NCBI GenBank assembly: GCA_000727475.1
Contig: KL647302.1
Span: 2,767,877 to 2,831,876, forward strand
Length of the DNA stretch: 64,000 nucleotides
Source of the DNA: Sarcocystis neurona
Lineage: Eukaryota; Apicomplexa; Conoidasida; Eucoccidiorida; Sarcocystidae
Reading direction: 5' to 3'
The translations under genes were made by a program, and so were the position numbers. Below, in pieces: positions 1 to 10,984 of the stretch (position 1 is the stretch's first letter; every line of letters begins with the position of its first letter). Below the pieces are notes generated by a model. That model saw only the letters and a list, made by a program, of their open reading frames with translations, had not been told where the DNA came from and did no database searches.

Positions 1-205
1 TATATATATATATATGTGCATAGTGTGTCTCTCTCTGTATATATATATATATATATATATTTGTTAGCGTGTGTGTGTGTGTGTGTGTATCTCTCTCTCT
101 ATTTATATATATGTATATATCTATATATGTATATGTGTGTCTGCCTCTATCTATCTATCTATATATATATATATGTATATACATGTACATGTATATGAAG
201 AATAT
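1..205. repeat. TA/TG/TATC microsatellite tract
   Basis: Imperfect TA, TG and TATC dinucleotide and tetranucleotide runs with CTCT interruptions. T/C-rich low-complexity sequence continues to about 430. All open frames here are Tyr/Ile/Val/Cys low complexity produced by the repeat and are not coding. Confidence 0.9.
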
Positions 206-474
206 GTCTGTCTCAATATGTTCGTCGTATGTGTGTGTTTCTCTCTGTTTCGCCGTGCGTTATATAAGTCTCTGTCTCGTCTCCCTGTGTATACGTGTCT
301 CTCTGTGTCTCTATCAATGTTGTATATATTTCTCTCGCTGTCTGTGTCTCCCTATGTCTCTGTCTATCTCAATGTGTGTGTTTCTCTCTGCCGCTTTGTC
401 CTTCACAACATTATGTGTGTTTCTCTTTTTACACTTATAAAAGTGTGGAGGGGCCCGCGGGGACGTGTGCAGCA

Positions 475-2992
475 GAGGAGGCGTCCCGGCTGCGGAGAGC
501 CGCTACTGGTGGGAGGCAGCCAAGTGGCTGCATGAGTTCGTCGTGTTGCCGATGCACTCGGGTAGACCGGCGACGGGGCTCGCGTTGCTGCCGTTGTAGA
601 AGTGTCCACATCGTTGCTTTTTTCGGCAGCTGGGGCAGCTCTCCCCTTTTTCTCGTGATGACGTGTGGCTCTGCTGCTGGTCGTGCGCTGGCCGAGGGCC
701 GGCTGCTGCGTGCGTCAGACAGCGAGCAGGAAGGAGACAACGCGTTGCTTTTTCTCTGCCAAAAGAAAAAGACGGGGCCTTTCTCTCCGTCTCTATCTCT
801 CCTTGCATTTCTCGAGTGTTTGTGCGTCGTTGCGCTGCTGAGGGGGAGTCGAAGGTCTGCGAGAAGTTCCACGAGACGGGCGAGCGAAGAAACGGGCAGC
901 GAAGAAACACTGCAGCACAGACTTCTTTAACACGTGGGTATTACACTTGGCAGCGGACGTGTAACAACGTGTGGACACACATATGCGCGAACGGTTCACG
1001 CGCATGAGCAGCATTCCGGAGAGGGACGGGGGACGACTGTTGGGTCTGCTGCTGCACACACCCCACACATCTGGTACGAGCAGGGAACACCTGTCGAGCT
1101 GCTGCTGGTGCTCCTACCGGTCTGCACGTTAGTATTTGCTCTTTCCTATGAATACTGCCCGTGCCTCGGGACTTTGAGACTTTTGACGGCTGCTGCTGAC
1201 GCTTTCCGAAACAGAAGGCCGCCGCTGCGCGACCTGCGCCAGCGCTCCTGCTTTCTGAAGAAGAAGAAGCGAACGGTCGGTAGAGAGACCAACCAGGGAT
1301 ACAGACAGACGCACACGCGCGGCCCCCGCTTGGTGAGGAGGGCTCGCAGCGAAAGATTTGCGTCAGGAAAAAAGAAGAGAAGCGGGCAAGAGACGGAAGC
1401 GACGCAGCGGCTTGTCGTGTTCTGCTGCTGCTGGCCGCGTACAGACATCGCGCTCTGTGCCACTGTTCCGGCACGCGTGTGGGGTGCTGCTGCTGCTGCT
1501 GCGCACCGCGTCGACATCTGCGCTCTTCTGCTGCTGCTGCTGCGCGTGTGTGTTTGGGTGTGGGGTGCTGCAGACCGCGACCGGCACTTCTGGTGTACAA
1601 CTACCTGCTACACACTTCGAGACCGCTCCTCCACGGCTGTCTCTCTATCGACGCGGCTGCGTTAAGTCGCTGCGCTTCGCCTCTTATCTACTCCACTGGC
1701 TTCCTGGACATTCCTTCCCCCACGTGAGTTATACCGCACTGCAGAGTATTATAAAGAGAGCAGCTACGGGGACGAGGAGCGGGTCTGTCGCAGGTGTGAG
1801 GCCAGCCTCGTCTCCTGAGTTGCTTTGCTTCTGTCGCCTCGCGTGCTCCTTCTTCTCTCGGCCGTTGAAGAATTCGTCGGACGTTCTGCTGCGCCCTCTG
1901 CCGCTCCACACCAACACGCGTGTGCGACTTTGTGGGGGCGCCAAGACTTCTCTTTCAAAGTGCTGCACGAACTTCTTTTCCTTTTCTCTCTGTCTCTCTG
2001 TCTGTGCCTACGTGTGTGTGTATATACGGATACGTAAGCGTGTGTATATAAGCGTGTATGTGTATGTGTGGATATACGTTTGTGTGTAGCCGTAGGGATG
2101 GAAGAGAGAGAGAGTAAATGTTGGGACTTGTGTGTACACCAAGCTGTTTCGCAGTATCAGGCCTTTCTGTGGGTGGGTGTAGGTATAGAGTTACGTTTGT
2201 CTGGCCGTCTATGTAGCCGTCTCCCTTCCATATAAATGGGTTTTCGCGTGTGGGTTTCGCTGCGTACGTATGTGTGTAGGTCTATTTAACTAGGTACGTG
2301 TATGGCTGCGGATGTGGTATTTATATGGGATGTAGTATGTACACGTACGCACGTTGAAATCCTTTCTCTGTTGCTCTTTCGGTCCCCCTCTGCTGTCAGT
2401 GGAGAGAGCGGCGGACGTTCAGGAGCGGGCTTTGCAGGACGTTTGTGTACAGGCCAGCGCTGCAGTACTTTCCCCTACTTTTTGAACGATACATCGTCTT
2501 TCTGCATTTGCGTGGATTTCTGTGTGACATATGCAGATTCGACCGCACACGCGACGCCGTGCTGGGGTGGCAGCGGAGTGTGTACCGTCCGCTAAATCTT
2601 CCGTTGCCAGCAGCAGAAGCGGTGCTGCCTGCGTCTCACCCGCTGCTGTATCCATGTGTGGCAGCAGCATTTCTCGAGGGGACGCTCGCTCCTGCCCTTG
2701 CTGCATTTAGAAATCAACTGCTGGTTCACCCGGAAGCAGCGCTCGCAGGAAGCCGCTCCTCCGTCTACGCAGTGCGGGAGCTTGTCACGGCTCTGCAAGG
2801 CAGGGGCGTCAGCAGCAGGTAATAAGAACACTCTCCTTCTGCAGCAGAGCACAGCGAGGACAAAAGTGGATTGCGTTCGCGTATCACGTCACTCCTTTTC
2901 TGCTTCGCTGGCCAACCAGCGACAGCGACACGTATATATCTGCGGGAGCAGATGCAGAGATGCTCGGTTCAGCAGCGCACCGGACAAACTGA
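475..2992 (+). CDS. 3' part of a spliced gene of unknown function (5' end outside the window)
   Basis: I see several exons in series. One at about 475-561 reads ESRYWWEAAKWLHEFVVLP and ends at donor TCGG|GTAGAC. A likely one at about 1080-1260 has a hydrophobic stretch LLLVLLPVCTLVFALSYEY. One at 1574-1723 ends at the perfect donor CAC|GTGAGT. The strongest is 2400-2818: it starts after a pyrimidine-rich acceptor (CTGCTGTCAG), carries RPALQYFPLLFERYIVFLH and a Trp/Arg/Leu-rich helical sequence, and ends at CAG|GTAATA in phase 2. It joins in phase to 2920-2992, which ends SAAHRTN and stop TGA. The product is Leu/Ala/Arg-rich and helical with no motif I recognise. The links among the first three exons are not proven and intermediate exons may be missing. 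Confidence applies mainly to 2400-2992. Confidence 0.55.
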
Positions 2993-5430
2993 CGGGCTGC
3001 CGCTCTCCCGTTGATGACACGTAGTGTAAAAGAGGACTCTCCACGAGTTTGAGAGGAGAGAAATGCAGAGAGTCGCAGCGCTTGTCCGCAGATTGTGAGA
3101 CACAGAGGAAGTCAGGCAGTTCGCGCGCAGACAAGGTGGGGAGCTGTGCGGAAGTGTCTGCAGCGGCAGACGAACATAATAACGGACATCGAACAGGAAG
3201 CGAGAAAAAGAGGAAAGGTCAAGGTGCGCAGGAGGCACGTGCCACGGCAGTGGCGCCACTCTCGCGCGGAGTGTCATCAGTCACGCATGTTGCGGTGACC
3301 CTACTATGTAGACGCAGTAGGAGGCGAAGGCACAGCACCGGATACATATCCGTGTTGGCGCAAGTGTGTGGTGGACGTACGTACGTGTAGCATATGTGTA
3401 TGCCTGTCTGTTTGTATGTGCGTAAGCACACAGGTACATAAAAAATACGAAGGGTGGTGCTGCAGGGCTCTGTAGCGCGACGGCACCTACGGACACGAAC
3501 AAACATCTACTACGTCGTACAGCTGCATCACGCGTCGTAGCATTTTGCATGTCTCTCCACGGGTATACGTATATAAATATATCATTTGTTTTGTATTTAT
3601 TGACACACGCGTTCACACACGTGCGAATCATTCTTTTCTGCCACTAGTGTATCTGCTTGCCTATGTAGACACTCTGACGAGTTCTTTGTCGTCTTTCTGT
3701 TCGTCCGCCGGTGTCAACCGCGTTTTTGCCTCTCGAGCCCGTAGGTGCCTCGGATGTTTGTGTGTGCTCACTATTCTTTCTTTAAAGCGACTTGTTTGTA
3801 GATCAGGACACCTTTTCTCTCGCGACACGTGTAGGATTTGGCAATGCTATATCTGCGTCTGCGTCTGCTTACGTCGGTCCGCATCCGCCGTCCACCGTTG
3901 TAAATTGCGAATGTTCTGCCCACACTGTGTGCGAGTGAAGTGCCAGAATTTTGGCCGGCATCGGTGCGTGGTCCGTAGCTTCTACCGAAGCTTCAGTAAT
4001 GTTCCCTCCAGATTAACAACGAGTAATAGGATTTAGGTGTAGAAAAGGAGCTCCACAGCGGGGAAACTCTTTTTTGCTCGGCTTAATTTGGTAAGAAGTG
4101 GTCGAAATCGCAGGCGTGTTTAACGTGTGGTTGATGTTTTTGAAAATTTCCTGGTCACAGGCGAGCGCTCGTGGCAGTTTGGAAGGAAGATCCTTCGTTT
4201 CTGCTTCCTGAGTACATTCGTCTTCAGCGCTACACCGACTACGAGCGAATCTGCGACTTGAGGGCGATGTGGCCGCCACTACCTTGATAAACGTTATATA
4301 ATTAAATAAGGCGTAGTTTTTCGGGAATAAACCCAGCAACCCGGGGTGCGCAGTCGTTACAGCTGTTGAAGTGGATTCTATTCTTACTGTTCGGATGACT
4401 TTCAAAGGTGTAGATGCAATAGTACAGCAAGAAAGTGGTATGGAGTATCAGTGGCAACCCTGACTAGGATGCTTTTCTTGCAGCAGTCCTGCTGCAATTG
4501 CAGCAGCAGCGCTTGTGATTTTGGTGCAGCAAAGACGCTAGGCAGCAAGACGTCTTAGTCGCGGATCTGGATGACATTCTGTGACTCTTGAGTCCATAAT
4601 TTCCTTGTGACGCGCCGCAGTCCTCATGTCCTTTTGGAGAAAGTATAGTGATGTAACGGAATTTAGTTGTTTCGCCGTCATCGCCGCGATGAATCTTTGT
4701 GTGACACGCAAACACCAAAAGACGCTGACTCTCTACATGCCGCAACGCAACAACGTATTTCTTCTCCACCAAGAAAACCGAGTTGCGCACCTTCTGCGAG
4801 AGCACGGGGAGACGTGGCGCAACCATGGGTCCCCATCATTTTAATGTTTCTATTCCTGTAGAGGCGTAAAAGCCGACGCCTTTTCTGTACAGATTCGCCC
4901 CTGCTTAGGTGTGGGCACGTGCAGGGTTGGCGTTCCTTTTGGCTTCTCTCGTCAAACGGTACGGGTGGTCCCGAAATTGGGCGAAGCGACAGAACACGAA
5001 CAAAAGGATTTTTCACGTGTCCACTTTTGCAGGCGACGCCGCCCCAAGGTAGTTGGATCAACAAGGGTAATACCCCCCTGCTAGGCAACACGGTATTTGT
5101 TGAGCTCGTAGGTTGATCCACCTTCTTCAGTGGCCACGTCCGTTAGCGGTGTTTTTTGGGAAAGACTCTCGTCACGTCTGCATTTGGCGTGAAACAGCCA
5201 TGAACTACGATTATCATGCGGCTCTCACAGCGCAAGGGTCAGGAGGCCTCGAGACGCACGTTGCTTAGTCCCCCGAAGGGCTTTCGAGAAAAGCTACGAA
5301 CTCTTCATTTATTTAAAACTAGTCTAAGTCAGCTGCTGGCTGCCGTTGAGGTTGGAGGAAGCAGTAACATTGTCGGGTAAGCGTCAAACTCAAGGAAAAT
5401 GTTGGAAGCGGTTGCACACCGCGAACTACC
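2993..5430. other. Stretch without a gene I can support
   Basis: This stretch is repeat-poor and roughly balanced in composition. Open frames of 60-160 codons exist on both strands (for example 3545-4036 plus, 4464-4826 minus, 4919-5116 plus), but none has both a coding-like protein and phase-consistent splice sites. The frame at 4919-5116 plus is the best candidate for an exon of the downstream Cys-containing gene. I also see short CAG runs near 4490-4510. Confidence 0.4.
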
Positions 5431-5464
5431 CACCATCCGGTGCTGACCACCATCCGGTGCTGAC
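5431..5464. repeat. Perfect 17-bp tandem duplication
   Basis: The unit CACCATCCGGTGCTGAC occurs twice head to tail (5431-5447 and 5448-5464). It lies in non-coding sequence just upstream of the 5521 exon. No function is apparent. Confidence 0.9.
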
Positions 5465-5520
5465 ATTCTGCACGTTCACGTCAGGCTCATGGAGCCGCTG
5501 ATGGGAACCATGCCATCTCA

Positions 5521-5718
5521 GTGGAGGCAACTGACACAAAAACAGACAAGCGTTTTCATGTTGCAGCAGAGCGCTCACGCACCGACGGCGTTCTCTTCGA
5601 AGCTACTGGGGGTGCAAAGTCCAAAGCCGCCTGTATACAGCACTGCGAGGTCGTGCCGACCTGCCAGGATGGAGAACGTGCCACTGTGTACCCGGACATT
5701 TTATATTCGCTTTGTTAA
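5521..5718 (+). CDS. Terminal exon of a Cys-containing protein, possibly PAN/apple-like
   Basis: An open frame follows acceptor CCATCTCAG at 5520 and runs to stop TAA at 5718. The protein is complex and coding-like, with a compact cysteine cluster (KAACIQHCEVVPTC) after LFEATGG and ending ILYSLC. An ATGG or GG followed by AACxxxC and a downstream CxxxxxxC loosely resembles the helix and following strand of PAN/apple modules, which coccidian surface and micronemal proteins often use; that assignment is inference and the domain would be incomplete here. The upstream exon or exons were not identified, so no start codon is assigned. The next gene is convergent on the minus strand and ends about 100 bp downstream. 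Confidence 0.45.
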   Translation: MEATDTKTDKRFHVAAERSRTDGVLFEATGGAKSKAACIQHCEVVPTCQDGERATVYPDILYSLC

Positions 5719-5820
5719 GTAGATCGACTCGAATGACATTCAACCCGCTGTAACAGGGGGATGCCCTTCTGTGACAACGTTGTGTACCAAGAGATGAACT
5801 GTCTCAAAACAGTGTTCAGA

Positions 5821-6590
5821 TTACACCATTCTTGCTGGGCTAGACAGCGCGTGAGACGGGGCTCCTGCTCTTAGAATCTTACACCCGTGAAGGCACGTCA
5901 AATTATTTTGGGGCGGATACAACCAGGGGAGCTCGAGCGTCCTCAAGGCAAGAAACGCCACGCGTTTGCGGATGTAGCCCCTGAAAAAGGCGTTTGTGAA
6001 CTGCAGACCTAAGACGGGTAAGCTTTCTTCTTCGCCAGAAGTTGTTCCGCCTTTAGACCCACTTGTACTGTGAAGAGCCGATGCGTACTCTTTCGACGCA
6101 ACGGACTGTTCAAGATCCGCGAAAGAAGGTCGAACCCTGGGTGACCCCACTTCAGCGGTGACAGTGACGATTCTCCGCTGCACACTCTTACGTTTTATTG
6201 ATATGACACTGTCAGAGTGGGTCACTGCCTCGTGCGGATGCTTCGCACAAAGCTGACGTGCACGTCAACCTCCCAGCTGGTTCTCCACATAGCTACGGCT
6301 ACGGCTCCACACGGACTCTGTCTATATCGTTACTCGTATTTGGGTGATGCCCTCGTGGCTTACGCAAGCGCGAGACAATGACGGGTACAGCTCCTTTTTG
6401 AGATACTCTTAACCAGTAGTGGACCAGTTCTTGGGCTGCTCTCACTTCTGCAGGGGAAACGGATGTTGGCGTCTTTGTCACTTACCAGGTACACTTGAAG
6501 CGAGTGAGGAAGGATTTAACCCATCACTGTTCGAAGGCGGTAAAAAACAATACTGGTACTCCACAGCGGTGGTGCATAGCGAGTACAAAT
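5821..6590 (-). CDS. Three-exon 3' part of a gene of unknown function
   Basis: Read on the minus strand, the exons are 6590-6486, 6447-6364 and 6224-5821. Acceptors and donors are canonical (CCTG|GTAAGT, then CCCCTGCAG; TTGC|GTAAGC, then GAGGCAG) and both junctions are phase 1, giving SSVP-E-VRAAQELVHYW and VIVSRL-L-THSDSV. The protein is hydrophilic and then hydrophobic near its end (RKRVAFLALRTLELPWLYPP), finishing SHALSSPARMV and stop. The last exon is 404 bp. The introns are only 38 and 139 bp. A further upstream exon is needed because the first exon listed starts in phase 1. No recognisable domain. A plus-strand frame across 6489-6679 is also open and ends in TGA, but it is less well supported by splice sites. 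Confidence 0.6.
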
Positions 6591-6842
6591 CTGAAAGCGG
6601 TCATGACGAGCAGCCTCCTGAAAAGTCACTATCTAGGAGAGATATTCTAACCCAATTCCGGAGGCCACCGGCGCCCTGAGCAGTTTGACGGATTTCCGCG
6701 TAGCGCCGGCGTATCTAGATACTATCACCCGTGCGCATGTGTCGAAGTCTCTCCCCGTCTCTTACTTTATGTACGTGTATCTATGTACGTCTGCATGTCC
6801 TGGTGTCTTGGATGTACGCGCGTATGTGTGTTGATTTTTGTG

Positions 6843-9800
6843 AAGAACCAGTGGGACTCGTACGCAGAGTTCACACGGCAGGTCGAGCATGCGTACAACG
6901 CGCGCGGCATCGAACTCACACGCATACAAGGGGACCTCAAGCCAAATCAAACAAATGTGTATACGTGTGTGGATATACGTGCTTCTCCACTTGTGAAAAT
7001 CTGCAGAATACAGAGACGGATGAGATCTCCATGGCAGTACACTGTGGGAACTGGCTTCCAGTGTGCCTACCAAGCAACAAATACACGCCACCTGTGCTCA
7101 CAATTGACGAAACAGTGTCTCTCATTTTCGTCGCGAAGCCATTGAGCGCTGCGTGCATGACGGTGTGCGCATCTGTGTGTAATGCCTGTGAAGCGAGAAC
7201 ACAAGAGCGTGAGCCCGAGCACAGGCATTCTTCTTCCGATTCCTTACTCATACGCGTAAGCCAAGAACAAGCCTTCCTACTACACTGCCTTTTAAAAGTC
7301 TCTGATTTTCTCCTTACGTGTCACGCGCGTGCCCACCAAGCAACAAATACATGCCATCTGTGCTCACAATTGACGAAAACAGTGTCTCTCATTTTCTCTT
7401 TTGAGGCACGTGCATAGATTTTCGTTCCGCCTTGCTTGTTATTACATCTGTTGTATAGTGAGTTGTGTATTTGCTCGTGTGCTGGCGAGACCATAGAACT
7501 CTGATGAAAACTGTACTACTTCACGCCGGTGACCTAACTGCAACTTCCCATAGTGCTGTGCTGATATTTTCGAACTCCCCGACACGAACTCCTGCAGGCT
7601 TACGGGGCTGGAATTCTCTAGTCTTTCGACAGAGTGGGAAAGATTCTGCACGCCTCTGTGTCTTCACTACAGCACCCTGGTCGCATTCGTCCAGACAGGA
7701 CTTTCTGCCCTGCACCGTCCCAAACCGAGATTTGCCTCCTCCACGTGCACATAGAAAGTGTACGCACGTACATACGTGTATAGACGCACGTTCCTCCTCC
7801 ACACAGGAAGAGGAGCAGGAGACAGAGCACCCATCATCGAGCAACAAAACGGCAGAAGTTTGAAAGCGAACCCATATGTGTATACGCATACGTACAACGT
7901 CCAACAATACACACAAGTCAGCGCGTTGCACACACCTATCCAGTGTATTCGTGCAGGTGTGTACGAGTGCGTATGTGAGCCACTCACTGACCACAAAGAT
8001 GTATACCCATAGCTGCGTTTCAAAATGGAGGGCTGTACGAAATTTCTCCTTTGACCATGTCTAACACATACATATATATATATATATATATACACAAAAT
8101 CACAAACGCGTGACGACTAGTCAGCCCCTGTGCATGCTTGTTCTGCGGCAAAACGTTTGACTTCTTCAGAATCTGTAGCACCTCGCATTATCAGCTGTAT
8201 ACGTGCTTGCGTATTGAATATTTGGGCTTCTAAAGCGGCGATTTCGTCCTTCTCCTGCTGCAGCTGTATTTTGGCTTTTTCCAGTCTTCGGGTCTCCTGC
8301 TGAAGGATTTGATGCCGTTGCTTCTTCTCGGCCTGCAGCTCGATTTGATAACGTCGAATCTCCTCGATTATTGAAGCTCGCTCTTTAGTAATGCTCATCA
8401 GATCACTCTGCACGAAGTCAATCGATTTCCCTAGGTTATTGGAACATAACATCAATGCAGAACGTGCTACCCAGTGAATTCATGAACAGTACATGCATGT
8501 GCGCACATACGTGTGCACGCGCGTACGTGTGTATTTGTGTTTGAGAATATGTGTGTGTGTGTGTGTGTGTGGCTGTGTGTGCGCTCATATCGAGACAGGT
8601 ACAGCTGCTCTAGCAATGTTCGTGCTATTGGTCAGGTGTCATTTAGTGCGGTCGAATGCAACAAAAGGGCATGTACATATATATATATATACACACATAT
8701 ATAGACACGTATAAATGCACCTTTAGGTATCTTTCTACCTGTGTCTGTTTGGGCATCTGTTTCCAAAAATCCGCAGATCGAGAGTTGAAGTTAGAGCAGG
8801 CTGCGAAAGTTCATATCCTTAGGTAAATCTGTATTTATAGTTTGGTGCCCTGGCTGGCGTTTGTTGGTCACTCTCTACATTACGCGTCGTCTTTGCCAGA
8901 TTAACAAGCCCACATGCAGTTGACGAAGTGGTCATAGCCGACGAATTCAAAAGTCATGAGCACTTGACTGCGCACACGTTTGAACGAGGGCCTTGGAAGG
9001 TGCTCTTGTGTGTTCATTGCGTGAATTCAGATATATGTCTAACAGGTGCTCATGTGCATCCCAGAGAGGCTTCAGTGTTCCGTATAACAAACTCGTCCAT
9101 GTCTGCTTTCCACATCCGTGCAACTCTGTGGGCGCTGGCGTTTCACACATACCGAAGTTACGTCCACATCTGTGTTTCCTCACTACATCAACTAGGACGA
9201 CGTAAAGAAGCGCTTCAGCAGTACACTCAGAGAAAAGGTAAGAAATAATGATAGGATAAAATTTTGGACTTTGTAGCTCCTTACCCAAGGGGTTGAATGT
9301 TCTAGACAACTGGTCAAGACAACTGAGAATGTCGTTGTCGTCCCAGACATCAGGTCGTCCTGCAGGGCAACAGGCTCCTCGAACCTCTCGTTCATGTTTG
9401 TTCGAACAAATTGAGGTTGAGCCTACCAGGCTGCAGGCATCCTCTTGCGCTTCTGTCTTCTGCCACTCGTCACGGTTCAGCGCTCCCTCTTGCGTGGCTG
9501 TGGAAAAGGAACCTTCTTCTACCACAGCTGGGTTCCAGCCTTGCTGTAGGCCCCGGTGCACTTCCATCCTTCGTTTCAAGGAAGAAAACATCTGAGTGGC
9601 GCATAGCCCCGTAGGTCATCACTGCGTCAAGGTTCAAACTTTATACTGATTTGTGTTTTCTCCATGTGTGCTGTATATACACGTATACGTTTATTTACGT
9701 TGCACGTATGTGCTTTTCACCATTCAGGTCCACGTTCGTAAGAGTGACGGAACGTGGCAAACGTGAACGCACGTGCGCGTCCTATACGCGGCTCCGCCCA

Positions 9801-10575
9801 CGCGTGTGCACCGGGTGCACGCTCACGCGCCTGAGGGTCGCCATTGAGTCCATATTCAGGTAAACAGATTGCGCAACATCTTGACATTATTCGGGAAGGT
9901 AAACAGAGATTGTCCCTAATTATCAGTAGCTGCAGAAACACCCGATAGCCGGCGAGTGCTTCATCCCGTATTTTCACTATTCACGGCCGCCTTCTTCGAT
10001 TACGGCATGCAAGCTGTTGAGCTTTCCAATCACCTGAGACATCACGTAGTACAGAGACTTTCAAGGTAAGCATAGAAGCTGAACGCTTCGTCGGTTGCAT
10101 GTGTTAGTACATTACTCGTGGTACCCGCTTTTCAGAAGCCAGTGGAGCGGGGATATCCACGGATCCTGATGCATGTTTTTCAGCTAACACAGCCTGACGA
10201 AGTGGCCCCACAGTCATGAGTTAACGGGAGGGCTCCAGCAGCTTGGCAGGCTTCGCTTGTGATGTACTTTATTGTGGGGACATACACATACCTCCTGCAG
10301 CGCTTTAGTGTCTGAAATAGTCAACAACAGTTAAGCTGTTATATGTAAAGTCAGGCTCATACCAGCAAGCCACTGAGCTACAACAGGCAATGAAAAGGCT
10401 CCATATCAAGGCGTCAAAGTACAGCTTGTTGTTTTCTAGGTATGAGCAACAGCGTTGGCAGATGAAACAGATTCCACTCGCTGATAACAAGTCGTGGTGG
10501 TATGTCTTACCCGTGGCCTGCGCCCTGCCAATGCTCGAACACAAAGGACTGCGTGTTTTGGAGGTCGGTACGTAA
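6843..10575 (+). CDS. Candidate multi-exon gene of unknown function, helical product
   Basis: Coding-like exons on the plus strand are about 6843-6955 (NQWDSYAEFTRQVEHAYNA), 8777-8822 (RELKLEQAAKVHIL), 9728-9859 (ending RLRVAIESIF at donor CAG|GTAAAC), about 9936-10066 (AAFFDYGMQAVELSNHL, donor AAG|GTAAGC) and 10440-10575 (YEQQRWQMKQIPLADNK, stop TAA). The 8777/9728 and 10066/10440 junctions agree in phase 2 and each creates Arg. The 9859 to 9936 junction does not agree in phase with any acceptor I can find, so an exon is missing or one boundary is wrong. The pieces read as long amphipathic helices, weakly reminiscent of BAR-type domains, which is a guess. The minus strand of several of these exons is also open. 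Confidence 0.4.
7068..7396. repeat. Pair of ~62-bp direct repeats
   Basis: A segment starting CCAAGCAACAAATACA and ending in GTGTCTCTCATTTTC occurs at 7068-7129 and again at 7334-7396, with about three substitutions and one inserted A. The copies are about 266 bp apart and look intronic. No transposase or inverted ends are present. Confidence 0.8.
7442..7651 (-). CDS. Terminal exon of an unidentified minus-strand gene
   Basis: The minus-strand frame reads NLSHSVERLENSSPVSLQEF, then KISAQHYGKLQLGHRREVV, and ends RANTQLTIQQM and stop. Composition is balanced and coding-like with no repeat contribution. A plausible acceptor (GAGGCGTGCAG) lies at its 5' side, but alternative frames continue upstream to about 7710 (GRKSCLDECDQGAVVKTQ), so the exon start is unsettled. 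No start codon is assigned and no domain is recognised. It might belong with the minus-strand coiled-coil exon upstream, but that one already has its own stop. Confidence 0.4.
   Translation of the reverse strand: MQNLSHSVERLENSSPVSLQEFVSGSSKISAQHYGKLQLGHRREVVQFSSEFYGLASTRANTQLTIQQM
8117..8452 (-). CDS. Small coiled-coil protein or terminal coiled-coil exon
   Basis: From ATG at 8452 to TAG at 8117 the frame encodes 111 residues that are almost wholly helical and heptad-patterned. After MLCSNNLGKSIDFVQ come KERASIIEEIRRYQIELQ, KKQRHQILQQETRRLEKAK and KDEIAALEAQIFNTQARI. This is a textbook coiled coil of complex, non-repetitive sequence, so coding status is strong. It may be a complete single-exon gene, or the last exon of a longer one, since an acceptor (GGGTAG) lies 13 bases upstream of the ATG. 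Likely a structural or scaffold protein; no family is identifiable from the sequence. Confidence 0.6.
   Translation of the reverse strand: MLCSNNLGKSIDFVQSDLMSITKERASIIEEIRRYQIELQAEKKQRHQILQQETRRLEKAKIQLQQEKDEIAALEAQIFNTQARIQLIMRGATDSEEVKRFAAEQACTGAD
8540..8572. repeat. TG dinucleotide microsatellite
   Basis: A run of TG repeats sits within a TG/TA-rich patch at about 8485-8580. A short TA run lies nearby at about 8668-8702. Both are non-coding. Confidence 0.85.
8947..9591 (-). CDS. Two-exon gene, 183-residue protein of unknown function
   Basis: Exon 1 runs 9591-9285 from an ATG (MFSSLKRRMEVHRGLQQGW) and ends at the strong donor TTGG|GTAAGG in phase 1. Exon 2 runs 9191-8947 after acceptor GTCCTAG. 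Joining restores RTFNPL-V-DVVRKHRCG and stays open to stop TGA, for 552 coding bases. Exon 2 has four spaced cysteines (HRCGRNFGMCETPAP, HGCGKQTW). The intron is 93 bp. An acceptor-like CAG directly precedes the ATG, so exon 1 might instead be internal. The gene lies antisense within an intron of the candidate plus-strand gene around it. No domain recognised. Confidence 0.55.
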   Translation of the reverse strand: MFSSLKRRMEVHRGLQQGWNPAVVEEGSFSTATQEGALNRDEWQKTEAQEDACSLVGSTSICSNKHEREVRGACCPAGRPDVWDDNDILSCLDQLSRTFNPLGKELQSPKFYPIIISYLFSECTAEALLYVVLVDVVRKHRCGRNFGMCETPAPTELHGCGKQTWTSLLYGTLKPLWDAHEHLLDIYLNSRNEHTRAPSKALVQTCAQSSAHDF

Positions 10576-10984
10576 CCGTCCCGTGATTCAAGTTAAAATG
10601 AAACAACTGCCGCAGAAACTTCTTCCCTGATGCCAAAACTCGGCAGCACAACGGCCTACCACGTAGACAACTAGCAACCAGTTCTTACGGCCGCAGCACC
10701 ATTGTCGAAAGAGTAAAACTTCCAGAAGCAAGAATGCCGCATAATCATGTTGTTCTGCGAATCGTCCCTGTGATATCCCGCAGAGCAGCAGGGACGATAA
10801 AAGTGTGAAGTTTGACAAGGAAAGAAGCCTATTTCGTCACCCGTAGAGGAGATTCCTCACCCACTTACACAGAGTGCTCTTTGGCCCGAGCTCTCTGGTG
10901 GTTATATGGTGCCGCAGAAAATGTTGTAAGAATTAACCTGTGTTATCGGTATAAAGACGCCCAACCTCATGAACAATACACAAA

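Noticed and set aside
10495..10560. tRNA-like sequence on the minus strand (GAGCATTGGCAGGGCGCAGG)
   Set aside because: It resembles a D-arm and gives an SSIGRA-type peptide, but no matching acceptor stem or TTCGA T-loop was found at the right spacing, and the plus strand here is a plausible exon.
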